Origin: Apostichopus parvimensis
Taxonomy: Eukaryota > Echinodermata > Holothuroidea > Aspidochirotida > Stichopodidae
NCBI GenBank assembly: GCA_000934455.1
Contig: KN882917.1
Coordinates: 243,722 to 307,721 of the forward strand
DNA: 64,000 bases
Direction: 5' to 3'
The position numbers and the translations under genes were made by a program. The notes beneath the pieces were generated by a model that saw only the letters and a program-made list of their open reading frames with translations, did no database searches and was not told where the DNA came from. Shown piece after piece: positions 46,186 through 57,584 of this stretch (its first letter is position 1; each line of letters begins with the position of its first letter).

Positions 46186-49050
46186 TACCCTTCATCGATT
46201 GCATGAACATCATTAGCATGTTTTGCATCTGCTGCTGTTGTTGCGCGAGGTGTTGCTGCATTTGTTGTTGTTGCATACATTGTTGATTTGTCTGCTGTTG
46301 CTGTTGTTGAAAGAGTTCAAATCGTCGATCTCTTTCAGCTTAGTAATTGTTCCCTGTTTTCTTGGGTGGAGGTCAATCTGAGGTCAAACACTGTGAAAAC
46401 CTTGTAAATGCCATAACTTCATGGGCAAACGTCCATTGAGCTCATACTTGGTATGGGTACATATTGTTTCTGATAAAGGTCTAAGGTCAACAGAGGTCAA
46501 ACAATAAAATCTGGATCCTGCCCTGATCCCATAGCTTTAACAGAAGAATATGGGCCCACTTGACCCACATTTATTCAGTCACACATAAACATTAACTATT
46601 TGTATGATATTTACTCCGTTCAAGGTTAGGGCTGGGTGGTATCATGAATCTTTTTATGAGTCTCTCACCTCTTCCTTGTTTCCACAAACGATTCACAGGC
46701 CCTCTTCTGGACCTCTTGTCAATCGAGGCGCCTCTGCTCCTCTTCACTATCATTGGTCTTGGGGAGAAGCACGGCATCTTCTTCTTGGTTGGCCAAGTCT
46801 TCCAGAAGCACCCTCAACTCCCTTTGGCTTTCCGTTTCCTCAGGGGTAATGCCTGAAGCCCTCTTATCTTGAGAGTTGTTCATCTGCACTTTATTCTTGA
46901 GGCTGTTGTACCTATGATTAGAATGAAAAACCAAATTAGGAATGTATTGAATCGAAAGAATAAGTGAAAGAAAATGTTAAACTGACAAAATAAGGAAGTA
47001 CTGTTGACTCAGGTAATGACCTCCGTCAGTTTCCTCCTGGGAGGTGTCTATATTATTGGTAGGTACGGAAACCTTTTGCCCGAGTTTACGCAATATGAAC
47101 TTGTATGACTGTCTATGGTCCTTTTAATGTTACCAATGTATATTAATCATAAGACCACGCTATATTGACTAACTAACTATAGTCGAGAACAGGAAAGATA
47201 AATAAAACTTTCTGTTGTATTTTCTCTGTCTTATTATTTCTTCTTGATCGTATTGATTAAAGATTGAGTCTTCAATTAAAAAAAGGCAGGCCTTGATCGA
47301 ATAAATTAAGTCAAATACGTTCCCTGTAAATTCTATGACTTGTGGCTTTATAGCCCTGATTCCAAGTGTTCGCTGCTTGCGCGAACTGAGAATCGCCTAG
47401 AGGAACCCATCCCATAATAATAGTCCCTGGTCAAAAGGTAAACAAACCCTCTGATTGGCTCAAAAGATAATCTCTTATTGGCCACGCCCCCTATATATAT
47501 CTTCTACACTTTTAACAATGAATATTCATGACCTATGGAAAAAACCAATGATGCAATGAAAGAGTCCATATGGGACTACCCTTGCGATATGTGCTAAACG
47601 TCACCTACGTCTCGCACATGTCTGTACATGAAACGAAACCGCTGAAATTATTGGGGTTAAACGAAATTATAGGCTTAAGTTAAGAAATTGTCGTGAGAAT
47701 GGAAGGCAACTATGTTCGTCTTGATACAAACAGAAACTTATGAGGGCTGTGAGGGCTAGATGAGGGTTGTGAGCTACATGACAGTACAGTATATAGGAAA
47801 GAATGCAATGGAAGGTAAAAAGTGAAATATAAATTACATAGGAACCACCAGCACCACCAATTGAAATGGCAATTTTTGGGTAAAATGTAATTATTTAGTA
47901 TGCTGTGGGCAAATCTTGGATGATTTTTCTTTTTCCTCTACGGTATTGTAGAGCATGAATTTAGTTTTTAGCCTCCTTAACACACCTGTCTCTGACAGTC
48001 CTTTGGTCCACCTTAAAGGACTGTTTTCTCAATTCGGTGGCCACTCTAGACCACACCTTGCCTCTTTCTAGACTGCCCCTTCGGAACTGAAATGGGTTTT
48101 GCAAGGCAACTTCCTTGCAAAGAAAGTCCTGAAATAGATTTTGAAGTGTATTTGGAGATTTCTTTAATATAATATTACAACCCAATAGAGATCAAAGTTA
48201 ACTTGATTTCTCGAAAACAAAGTGTCTGATATGTATCAAACCTATAAGTATTCTTTATCTGTGTCAAAAATTAGATGGTACTTTCCTTGTTTTGCATTAA
48301 ATTTAATTGGGGAGAACTAAATACAAACGCTTTTATAATGCAGTCACAACTTAAATGTATTTATTGTAGTTTTTATTGACCTTCACAAATGTGCCAACGG
48401 AAAGCACAAAATGGTTCATTCTGTGTCAACTTAACAAATTTTCTGACAATCATAGATGAACCATGTTACTGTAGATTTTGCTGGAAATCATTTCTAGCAT
48501 ACCTCTATCAGTGCATAGCACACACACAACATTTGAGCTCCAAACTGATTTATTTTTAAAATATGGGACTCTGATTTTGTTTCTCAAACAGGAATGTCAT
48601 ATTTATGATGGTCAATGGGGTTGTATTTCATATGCTAGAAAACATTTGAAAAATGTAAGAAATAAACAGTCTGCTTGTTTACAAAAAAGCATAAAAAAAA
48701 TCCTTACAAGACTATTAGACAATCCATACAAAACCATACTACTGTAGCAGTTACGTTTAACCTAATTCTGTTTACTTTATCGTTGATATCGCATGTCTAC
48801 ATTGATTGATTAGGTGCTACAAAATTGAATTTCGGGACCAGTCATGTGCGGTTGAGTGGCCAGTACAGCCTTTCAACAATTAATAAAAATCCACACACTT
48901 GTTTTTCATAACCATTACAACCCTGGAGCGTAAACACAGATACTCGCTTTATTTGGAAACCTATCATAATTGGTAATTATACCTGCTGCTACTACTAGGT
49001 TTCTTTATTGAGGAACTTGAACTCGCTGAAGCTTCATTACTATCTGAGTT
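46186..49050 (-). pseudogene. Harbinger-B accessory protein, Myb/SANT-like with Gln-rich tail
   Basis: Minus-strand exon candidates, in order: near 49050-48984 (QPAFNSDSNEASASSSSSIK, Ser-rich, GTATAA donor); 48128-47964 (DFLCKEVALQNPFQFRRGSL, then ERGKVWSRVATELRKQSFKV and DQRTVRDRCVKEAKN), a Myb/SANT-like helix set; 46911-46669 (DKRASGITPEETESQRELRV, then VLLEDLANQEEDA), ending at a GTGAGA donor; and about 46335-46186 (ERDRRFELFQQQQQQTNQQC, then QQMQNMLMMFMQSMKGNNKQ and a stop). This order matches the accessory gene of a Harbinger lineage common in cnidarians and echinoderms (RASGIxPE segment, Gln-rich C-terminus). In-frame stops follow VKEAKN and interrupt LD/QEVQKR (46718-46720 region), so it is decayed. 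It presumably bound element ends. Confidence 0.7.
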
Positions 49051-50285
49051 GAAAGCAGGCTGTTGAAATATGATGGAAAAATCAATGAAATATATAGTAA
49101 CTCAAAGCAAAATGTCCTCTGATATATGTCACAGTGGATTTGTACACAGGTGTATATAAATGATTGTGATGTTTCTCTAATTTCGCGCAATGAAACACTC
49201 GAAATTTTGCACAGTCATTTCTGCAGCAGAAATTCTTCTATTTTCAAAGAAGTTAATAATATATAATACGAAAGAATAGGCATCAATCGCAAGTTGTGTT
49301 TTAAGCCAGGCTGATTCCATAATTGTGTTTAAGAACCCAAAATATGCATTATTGGCAAAAATAAGTTGGTTTTTTAAGTGGTATAGCCTTTGCCCCACAT
49401 TTTTCGGGTGTTTTTATAGCTGACCTAGTTTAGGGAGCCTAGCGACCGGTAACACTCGGTCAGCTGACTAGGCCTAGGCTAGACCTATGATTGAACCATG
49501 TGAACAAATTCTAAATAGGACAGTGACTCAGTAACGTAACTAACAGTATGGAGGTAGGCTAAGCTATGTGAAACTTATCGGAATCTGATGTCACGATCAG
49601 GGACCCGGGGGGCCGACTAGTACTAGTAGTACGTAGCCTGGCTAGGCCTAGTTTCATGCCTGCCTTGTTATCCCCTGATCAACACTCTTCAAAAAGTAAA
49701 AAGGAGAAGGCAAACTCTCGCTGGTGTTCATCCATGACCGAAAACGGTACAGTACCACAATAGCCTACTCTGTTCAGACTCAGATGGATGTAGGTCTACT
49801 TATCACTCAGTAGATAGGCTTAGGTAGGCCTAGCCTAATTAAACCGTTAACGGTAGTGTTATGGCTGACCCACTACACTCAGCCAGCTAGGCGTAGGTCC
49901 TAGCTTAGGCCAGATGTTAAATTGTTAGGCTGCCGCTACTTCAACTTGTCGATGTGAAGTCTGTAGTGTAACCACCGAACAAGTCAGAATTGAGGAGTAT
50001 AATTAGTATACACACTGGCAGTACGTAAATTTCGAGCCATTTTCTACTTTAACGTAAAATTTCGAATAGAAATGCAAAGAACTAACTGAGTTTATAAGCT
50101 CGACTCGCCCAAATTGTTCGTCCATATTGACTATAAAAATATAAAATTATGACGTCACGTTATCGAAGTTGCCGTTTTCACGACAACGTGAAATACCCTG
50201 GACACCCGGTGTAAAATTTCAGGGACAACGGGAAGGCGACGTAGACGCATAACACATACGTGTCGTCATTTCGTTGTAGAGAGCT
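49051..50285. other. 5' region of the Harbinger-B accessory gene
   Basis: No coding exon was confirmed. 49430-49930 is densely filled with TAGGCCTAG, GGCTAGACC and GTAGGCTTAGG words, the first-intron/5'-flank signature of this genome. Confidence 0.5.
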
Positions 50286-50444
50286 CCGCGTCGTGAAATC
50301 TAAAGCTGCCTACTTTCCTGACGTGCACGCAGAAATTCCCCCAATGGCATCACACTCGTCGTAGCTAGCCTAATGAGAGATGCGTTTTTTAATGCAGGAA
50401 GCTAACTCAATGAGCGTCCCAAGCAAGTATTTTGCGCGCGTTCC

Positions 50445-50680
50445 AGATGAAACGATCGTAGGTTTGCACGCGACAGTGAGAGCGCAGTCTGGCGAATCAT
50501 AATTTCGCGGGCGTACCATATCGCCGTTCCGCGTACAATTAACAACTTTGTTCCTGCGCGTGCGTCTCAAGCGATCGTAGGTTTGCACGCGACGATGAGA
50601 GCGCAGTCTGGCGAATCATAATACGCGTACACGCGTGCCTTATCGCCGGTCCGCGTAGCACTCACCACTTTGTTCCATGA
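50445..50680 (+). repeat. 118-bp tandem duplication
   Basis: Two copies of CGATCGTAGGTTTGCACGCG, followed by GAGCGCAGTCTGGCGAATCA and TATCGCC(G)GTTCCGCGTA, starting near 50453 and 50571. CpG-rich. It ends at TTTGTTCC just before the left inverted repeat of MULE-2. Confidence 0.85.
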
Positions 50681-51149
50681 AAAAGTGTAACCTACTTGTA
50701 ACCATCGAGTTTAATAAATCTGGAGAAACTATCACACAGTAAATACGCGCGTACCATGCATGGAGGGTCATGTGATGTGTTCCAGGGTGGTACTAATATA
50801 TTACTCTCCCCATTACGCATGATGATTTCACCCAACTAGTACGTAAATGTGTATGCGTGCTAAGAGCAGCAGACGACACCCGTTACCTAGCAATAACCGT
50901 GCCTGTAGCCTAACGTGATAGCTTTATTCCCGTCGAGCAGCATTAGGCTCTGTTCCATGGAGAATTCCGTGGTTGCACTGAACTAAACATTTCCCCACAG
51001 CACCAAACGCTCACCCTTGACAACCGTGGAACTACTGATTTGGTTCACACGCAGTGCTTGATGAATACACATCGAGTTATGTACGCGAACAGCAGACGAC
51101 ACTTAAATGATGTTCCAGACGACACTCTGAACCTAATTATTCACTGAAA

Positions 51150-54100
51150 ATGCCGTTGAGATGTTGCGCAGTCGGTTGGTGTGACAGTAAAAGAGATTGG
51201 AGAAAGGCTAAAGATGAGGAAAACTCCACAGGATTGGTGTTTCATCGGTGGGAATTTATTCTACATTAAAACAAAAACTCAGTCAAATGTATCGAGGCTT
51301 ATTAAAGGCAATGACCAGTGTTACATTATGTCATGCATCTTTAACCTTAAGACTGATTTTTCATTTCTGATTTTCCTTGCCAGCTTCCCTTTTCATGACT
51401 CTCTGAGGACACAAACGTGGCTGGAGAATCTTGGGTTACAGTCAACAACGAAAAGTGCATTTGTGTGCAATAAACATTTTTCCCAACATTGTTACCACAA
51501 AAGTTTTGGGAGAAGAGTCTTGAGAGGTGACGCTCTACCTTCGTAATGTCACCAGGTAACTTTTCCTATTTTTCTCACTGTCCATATCATCCAACACATC
51601 TACTCATACATGCAGGTGTAATATATGAACCAGAAATTATTAGCAATTAAAAGTACATAGTATTTTTTTATTAAATGCAATATTGAATGGACTAAGTCCG
51701 GTTGAATGCAAGATAGAAACATTACATACTCTTGACATGAATACAGTTGTGCATTGTACATTTGGAATACTTATCAAACAGCAAGTTTGCTATAGCAGGT
51801 ACAATTAATTTATTATATATCTCTGTAACCTTTCATTTCTCCAGAAAACCACTTCGGTACTAAAAGAGTGCACACACAAAAGGAAGCAGGAAACGATGTC
51901 ACCACAAAGAGCAAAGAGGCAAATGAATGAAATGCAACAGACCATCTACCGTGATCATGATTACTGTAAAACAAGGGATTGTGACAGTGAAATTGATCTA
52001 TTACAGCAAACAATCACTTCCCTTCAGATGAAAATCAATTCTCTTCGCCAAAAAGAAAAGAGCCAAAAAAATACGATCAGAAAGATGAAAGATATTACAG
52101 AAGAGCTAAGAAAAGGCAATTTGTTAGATGAAGAAAAAATATCCTTCATTGAAAGCAACTTTAGCAATTTATCTATTGATTTATTCACCAGGGAAAGTAA
52201 ATCCAAAATTGAGTTAACAGAGGAAGTTAAACAATTTGCGTTATATTTATATTTTTGCTCACCTAAAGCATATTCATTTGTAAGAGGTTACTTGAATCTG
52301 CCTGATGTTTCCTCTTCAAGAAGATGGCTTTGAAAAGTTTACTGCAGCCCAGGTTTTACAAAAGAATCTTTGAATGCACTTAAGGCAAAATGTAGTGAGT
52401 CAAGCAGTCCTATCTTGGTTTCATTAATGATGGATGATATTTCAATAAGAAAGCAAATTTAGTATAATGGTAAGGAGTTTGTAGGCTATACTGGTCTTGG
52501 ATTTGGTGAAATTAATCCACATGATCAAAATGTGGCAACCCAGTGTTTGGTGTTTATGCTGGTTGCTGTAAATGCAAGATGGAAAATACCTATTGCATAT
52601 TTTACTCACAATGGTTTAAATGCAGTAACACAAAGATCACTAATCAAAGTGGCCCTGATACAGCTGCACGAGACAGGGGTTAAAGTGGTAGCGTTAAATT
52701 GGGGACGGGTTGGGTGTCAATCTATCAACTGCTCAGTTACTGGGTGCAAATCTTAATTACAATTGTTCATTACAACCAAAGCCTTGGTTTCCTCACCCAT
52801 CCGACCCAGCTCATAAGATCTGGTTGTTAGTTGATGCCTGTCACACGTTAAAAATTATCAGGAATGTATTTGCCTCCAAAAAGATCTTGATTGATGAAAA
52901 AAAGGAAAAAATAATGTGGCAGTTTTTTTATTCCTTACATGCCTTGCAAGAAGCAGAAGGGTTACATGCTGCCAATAAACTTAGATCCAAGCATGTAAGG
53001 TTTCAAAATAATAAAATGAATGTTTCAGTTGCAGCTCAGACACTGAGTAGTTCTGTTGCAGATGCCATGCTTTTTTTGAAACAGTTACAGTATCAACAAT
53101 TTCGAAACTGTGATGCAACCATAAAATTCATAAAAATTGTTGACAGGCTTTTTGATATTTTTAATTCCAGAAGTCCATTTGGAAAAGGCTACAAATCACC
53201 ACTCAACATCCACAATTGTCACATTTGGAAAAGCTTCTTCCAACAGGCTCTACAATATTTTAGAGGACTTAGGACAACTTAGGGTTGCCTATTAATCAGC
53301 ACAAAAGCCAAAACAGGATTTTTAGGAATGCTAATCAACATGGACAGTGTTGAAGGAATTTTTGACATAATCAACATGGACAGTGTTGAAGGAATTTTTT
53401 ACACCTACATTAATTGTCCCAATCCTCTCATGAGATATTTTTTAACATATAAGTTAAGCCAAGATCACTTGGAACTTTTGTTCTCTGCAATTCGCAGTGG
53501 AAACAACAACAATCCATCCGTTGAACAATTCAGAAGAGCATACAGACAGATATTAGTAACACACAAAATCACCTGCAACTGGAAATGCCACAACCCAGGA
53601 TGACACTATTGTACTGACAGTTAGAAGTCATCAAATGCCAATAAGCAAACCATTCATGTACCTTCCTTCATATCAAGTTGCTTGAAAAACTTGGAACAGC
53701 TATCTGAGTATGCGTGTAATGTAGTAGCCTATGTAGCTGGTTTTGCTGTTTGTCAAATTTGCACAAATATAGTAACATGTAAGCTTTGCCATAATGCACT
53801 GGTTACAGCCCCTACAGAACACAGTTACGAAAAGGCATCTTCAGAATATTTGATGATCACAACTAAAAATAATGGTTGTCTTATAAATCCATCTCATAAT
53901 GTATTGCAAGTGTGTAAGTTAGCAGAAAAGGTATTCAGGGGTATTAATGCTGGTAAAAAACCTTCATCAATACCAAAACTACATCAACTAGTGGTCACCC
54001 AAGTGCTACATAATATTTACGAACAACATTTGCAACTTTTCCCCCAGCTGCATGATCATCAATTTCACTCTGGTTTTGGTGAGGGCAATCATGTTCATCA

Positions 54101-54236
54101 GCTCACAAAAACAGAAGCTAGCACTTACCTAAGAACCAGGGCATTCTACTTGGGCAAATCACGCACAGAAAATATTAAAGGAAAGGAAGTGCGCCATAAA
54201 CTGAATAAACTGATCATTTCCAAAGGCCAATGAAAT
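51150..54236 (+). pseudogene. THAP-domain P-element transposase (THAP9-like)
   Basis: Exon 1 (51150-51247) and exon 2 (51384-51546) give a THAP zinc finger: MPLRCCAVGWCDSKRDW, GLVFHRFPF across the splice, WLENLG, AFVCNKHFS and the AVPS-like GDALPS (C2CH ligands all present). After a TAA at 51544 and an intron, an exon from about 51844 encodes a coiled coil (IDLLQQTITSLQMKINSLRQ) and VKQFALYLYFCSPKAYSFVR. The P-transposase core follows: LVSLMMDDISIRKQI, KEFVGYTGLGFGE, ARWKIPIAYFTHNG, STAQLLGANLNYN, WLLVDACHTLKIIRNVF, then MRYFLTYKLSQDHLELLFSA and the C-terminal region ending at 54236. Breaks: in-frame stops at 51544, about 52331 and about 52460, a frameshift near 52710, and breaks near 53281 and 53600-53680. 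A 36-bp in-frame duplication (INMDSVEGIFDI) sits at about 53332-53400. Dead copy. Confidence 0.88.
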
Positions 54237-54990
54237 GCTTGTCTCGCTTACATATATATGTAGACCTTTATAGCTTTGCTACGTATTTAATAATATTTTT
54301 CTTTTCACTTTACATAAAGTCATTTAGCCTTTAAGTAACTTGAAATGAATGATATTTGCTTAAGGTGGTATATACCCTTCAAACAGTATTTATTGGTTTT
54401 GAGCTTATAAACAACAAACTTTGGTTAGTTTTCAGACTTTTTGCATGTGAAAAGTGAAAATATGTAAAAAAGGCATAAATTTTCACATGTTGTGAATTAA
54501 TTGCAATTTTGCTCATTTGCATATTGCAAAAACAATGAAATACATAAGAAATATTTTATATACATCATAACTTTCACATACTACATTGCATTCAGCTGAA
54601 ACTTTGCACAGACTTGTATTGGAGGTATAAAAATGGTCTCCTCTAAGGAAACTGTAAACAGACATTTAGTTAATTAATTATGACTATTATTATCTCGTCG
54701 TAACGAGACTATCAGTTTCAGTAACTCGTTAGTGGTGATATTTTCCTTAAAGGACACTAAAAGTACTATATAAATACACATCTCTGCAAATTTTCAGGTC
54801 AATAGCCTATACCAATCAGAAAATATAATGTATAAACCCATCAAAAATGATGAAAAATCAGATTTCGAGTAAAACTGGTTTGAAAATATTGCGCAATATT
54901 TACATATATGGTATGACAAAAAGTCATCCAAAGAGGCATTTTATATGAGTTAGGTTGCTACCTGGTGTGTGACAAGTTAGTTTAATGGCA
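54237..54990. other. Between the convergent P and MULE genes
   Basis: No gene. AGCTGAAACTTTGCACA at 54594-54610 is the complement of the MULE-1 3' motif, so this is MULE 3' region at least in part. TTAAGGTGGTATATACCC at 54360 resembles a TTAA-MITE end. A small palindrome ATCTCGTCGTAACGAGA occurs near 54693. Confidence 0.55.
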
Positions 54991-56856
54991 CTAAAAAAAA
55001 CCTTGTGCATAGGTTTCCCCCTCTATCACTTTTTTGGCCTCTTCAAATCCCTTTTTGATATTTCGTCGTCTTTGTCGTTGCGCAACGCCTTTTGGTGAAC
55101 ACTTAGTCTGCGCTTGTGACAATCGCTTCCGGTCAACTTTTGCTAAGAATGTGTTGGTTATTTCCCTGTCACTTATCTGGAGGAGTGCCAGTACCTTCTT
55201 TCTGGATTGGAGACCATCATTGAAGGTACTGACAGCATCCGCAGCAGCCCATCTGATACGCTTTGCCCCGACAAATGTGTCCTTTGGGCACCGATTCCAT
55301 ATAACATGGTTTAGTGATTCATTTGCATTTTGGGTAATACAGTCGAGACATTTCTTTAGCAGCTCATCATCTGATAGGCGGGTGTAGGTTGGCTTGATGG
55401 CTTCCATTATACTCTCTGGTAGTGCATGTTTGCGACTGTATTCAGACCCTGTGGCTTGAGCTTTCTGGAATTTGCACCAAGATTCTTCTCCGACTGGGCA
55501 CAAATGGTGTTGCGGCTTCTCGCCAGTCGATCCCTTATGGAACCATGTAGCCCAAACAGCATTTTTCATACCTTGTAGATCGCCTTTGTTGGATCGGATA
55601 GCCCTACCATACCAATTCTGGAGACTATCGATAACCTTGTCTGTCAGCCTCCCAGCTCCTCCGATGCCCTTACCATCAGGCAATTTCTTTCCTTTCATGT
55701 CTTTTTTCAAATTGCGCAATGCTGTGCCCAACCTTTTCTGGACATGACCCACACACTCTTTCTTCTCAATGATCCTCCCTGGATAGGGGTTTGACTCCTT
55801 TACTGTGCGGAATGACTTACTGTCTCCATCACCAATATATGTTACATATTTGAGATTTCGCTCTTTTTCTGACCGATGGAAAATCCTGACCATCCCTACG
55901 GGTTCCATTGCCGGGGCAGAACCGTCATAGTTTGAAGCGCAAACCTCTTTATGTGCCTCCTTTTCCTCAGCTGACATATTTGTCTTATTAGAACACGCGT
56001 GGCAATATCTACTGAGTGATTCATAGTCCAGGACTTTACCCGATTCACTGGATAAGACGGTGACGACACCATGTAAAGATGAATGTCCCCTTATCTGCCA
56101 AGTGCCATCACATGTGACGGCAGTGTCTGTAACCTTGTCCTCTTTCTGGATCTCTTTAGCTGCGGCTTTCATGCTTTAGTTGGTAACAGATTCAGTAGCA
56201 TGCAAAACTGACCGAAAATGTATATCCCATGACTTCTGCATGACTGGAGCATTCATGTTCAACAACCCACAAAACTCTTCTCCGGCGGTTCTGCCTTTCC
56301 CTAGGCACGTCATTGCATATACAAACTGTTTATTAGTAGTAAATGAGTTATTGCGTACTTTAGTTGAGGTATGCCACATCTTTTCATTACCACAATTTAG
56401 CCCTGTACAAACAAATTTCATTGTAGCCGCCAGTCCACTTTTCTTACATACTTCTAAACTCAGTTTTTCACCACAAGAGCAATGGCAGATTTCACCTACT
56501 AGTTCAGAGAATAAACCAATATCGATGATCATATTACCTGATGGGGGAATAACTTAATTTTTATTGCCATTCCTCTTCTTTTGGGGGGCTTCTACTTCAG
56601 TTTCTCCATACAACTGTCCAAACTTTCTCTTGGAGGCACTTTGAATTGGCCTAGAATCTAACTGTAAGTTTGCATCACTAGTACTAGTAGCAGAACTAGT
56701 ACCTATGCTATCATGTACTCCTGGCAACTGAACAGAATCACCCACCGTGGTCTCTGCAGTCTTTGTTGCACAATCTTGCTTATTTTTGGTGAACCTATTC
56801 CCATGAAATTTCACTTTCTTGGACCTGTGAGTCCCATGCTTTCTATCCATCTTCAA
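54991..56856 (-). pseudogene. Mutator-like transposase, copy 2 (MULE-2)
   Basis: One long intron-less frame on the minus strand broken by two in-frame TAA codons (about 56551-56553 and 56173-56175). N-terminus MDRKHGTHRSKKVKFHGNRF is basic; then KRKFGQLYGETEVEAPQKKR; a Cys-containing segment (ICHCSCGEKLSL, CTGLNCGNEKMW); then the transposase: TAVTCDGTWQIRGHSSLHGV (Asp 1), YVTYIGDGDSKSFRTVKE (Asp 2), GGAGRLTDKVIDSLQNWYGR, HHLCPVGEESWCKFQKAQ, CITQNANESLNHVIWNRCPK (candidate Glu), and C-terminal ARG/LYS-rich QRQRRRNIKKGFEEAKKVI. It is the animal Mutator-like family also seen at 10228 (MULE-1). Apart from the two stops the ~620-codon frame is continuous, so it died recently compared with MULE-1. 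Confidence 0.92.
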
Positions 56857-57370
56857 GATATCCTACAATTCCATGTCTACCGAGAACACTATCTTTTAAC
56901 TTCTGCAGTTAGCTAGTAAACACACTTAACATGATCTAAGACACCGTCCAGTTAACAATCCTTTTCGACCAAAAAATCGTTCTTGAAATACAATTCATAC
57001 ATCGACATTTCCCGCTGCAAGCCCAATGTATCTGTACTTGTTCTGTGCCAGCATGTCTAACGTTAGCATATTAGCACTATTTCGTAGGCCAGTACCTTCT
57101 TACGCCGTTAGTTCACATGTCCGATCCATCTTGGTGCAAATCTTTCACGAAGTCACTAACACTATTCTCGAACTGCTACAGAGAAATATCAGTTTGGTAC
57201 CACCCTGGAACATATCACATGACCCTCCATGCATGGTACGCGCGCGCCCAATTGACATGAATCCTCCAGATTTATTAAACTCGATGCTTGTAACTTATTG
57301 TATTATAGCTTTTAAATCATCTGTAGAACATTGACATTAGGCAAAGACACAATTCTACAATTATTACGTG

Positions 57371-57584
57371 ATGGCGTACGCCTTGTATGAATTCGTTGGG
57401 AGAGATGGTCAGACCAAAATCGGACGGCAGTCGTGGATCCTATCTTATTACGAGAGGTCCAAGTTCCGATACGAATATTGGGATAAGAGAGATGTGATTG
57501 AGGTAGGATGGCCAGCAGACGGTTCACTGATGTGCACACAGCCAGGCGTTGCGAAATACCCTGTCAGAGTTATCTGGACATCAG
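57371..57584 (+). CDS. BEN-2: first exon of a BEN-type gene
   Basis: Open from ATG 57371: MAYALYEFVGRDGQTKIGRQ, SWILSYYERSKF, WDKRDVIEVGWPADGS and KYPVRVIWTSG, ending one base into a codon at TCAG/GTAAGA. Compare BEN-1: WIVVFYIEERVFGIVPSS ... LEVILFYRG with the intron in the same phase. In animals this N-terminal module heads BEN-domain proteins with Lys/Arg-rich linkers. The donor is a strong consensus. The right terminal repeat of MULE-2 ends only about 75 bp upstream, so it likely lies in the promoter or 5' UTR. Role unknown. Confidence 0.6.

Larger units (their letters stand above)
43778..50308. mobile_element. Second Harbinger-like element (Harbinger-B)
   Basis: Perfect 23-bp inverted ends: CAGCTTTAGATTTCACGACG at 43778 (continuing CGG to 43800) and its complement at 50286-50308. 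The element starts two bases after the right TTA duplication of Harbinger-A. It contains the first exon of a Harbinger nuclease at its left (+) and a Myb-like accessory gene at its right (-), arranged as expected for PIF/Harbinger, but no nuclease core was found between them, so it appears to be an internally deleted copy. No matching 3-bp target duplication is visible (ATA versus CCT). Confidence 0.75.
50692..57294. mobile_element. ~100-bp inverted repeats enclosing MULE-2 and a P element
   Basis: Left 50692-50793 and right 57197-57294 are inverted copies: CATCGAGTTTAATAAATCTG (left near 50704; right, on the minus strand, near 57284) and CGCGCGTACCATGCATGGAG with GGTCATGTGATGTGTTCCAG. Long terminal inverted repeats of this size suit a Mutator-like element, and the MULE gene starts 340 bp inside the right end. 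A THAP/P-element gene occupies the left half in convergent orientation. Most simply, a P element inserted into the 3' side of a MULE. Outer boundaries and target duplication could not be fixed. Confidence 0.8.

Noticed and set aside
46186-46335. Poly-Gln stretch as a host transcription-factor fragment
   Set aside because: It follows the RASGITPEE and Myb-like exons in order on the same strand and ends with a stop after MQSMKGNNKQ, matching the Gln-rich C-terminus of a Harbinger accessory protein.
54360-54378. TTAAGGTGGTATATACCC as the left end of a third TTAA MITE
   Set aside because: No matching inverted end followed by TTAA was found downstream, so it remains a solitary match.
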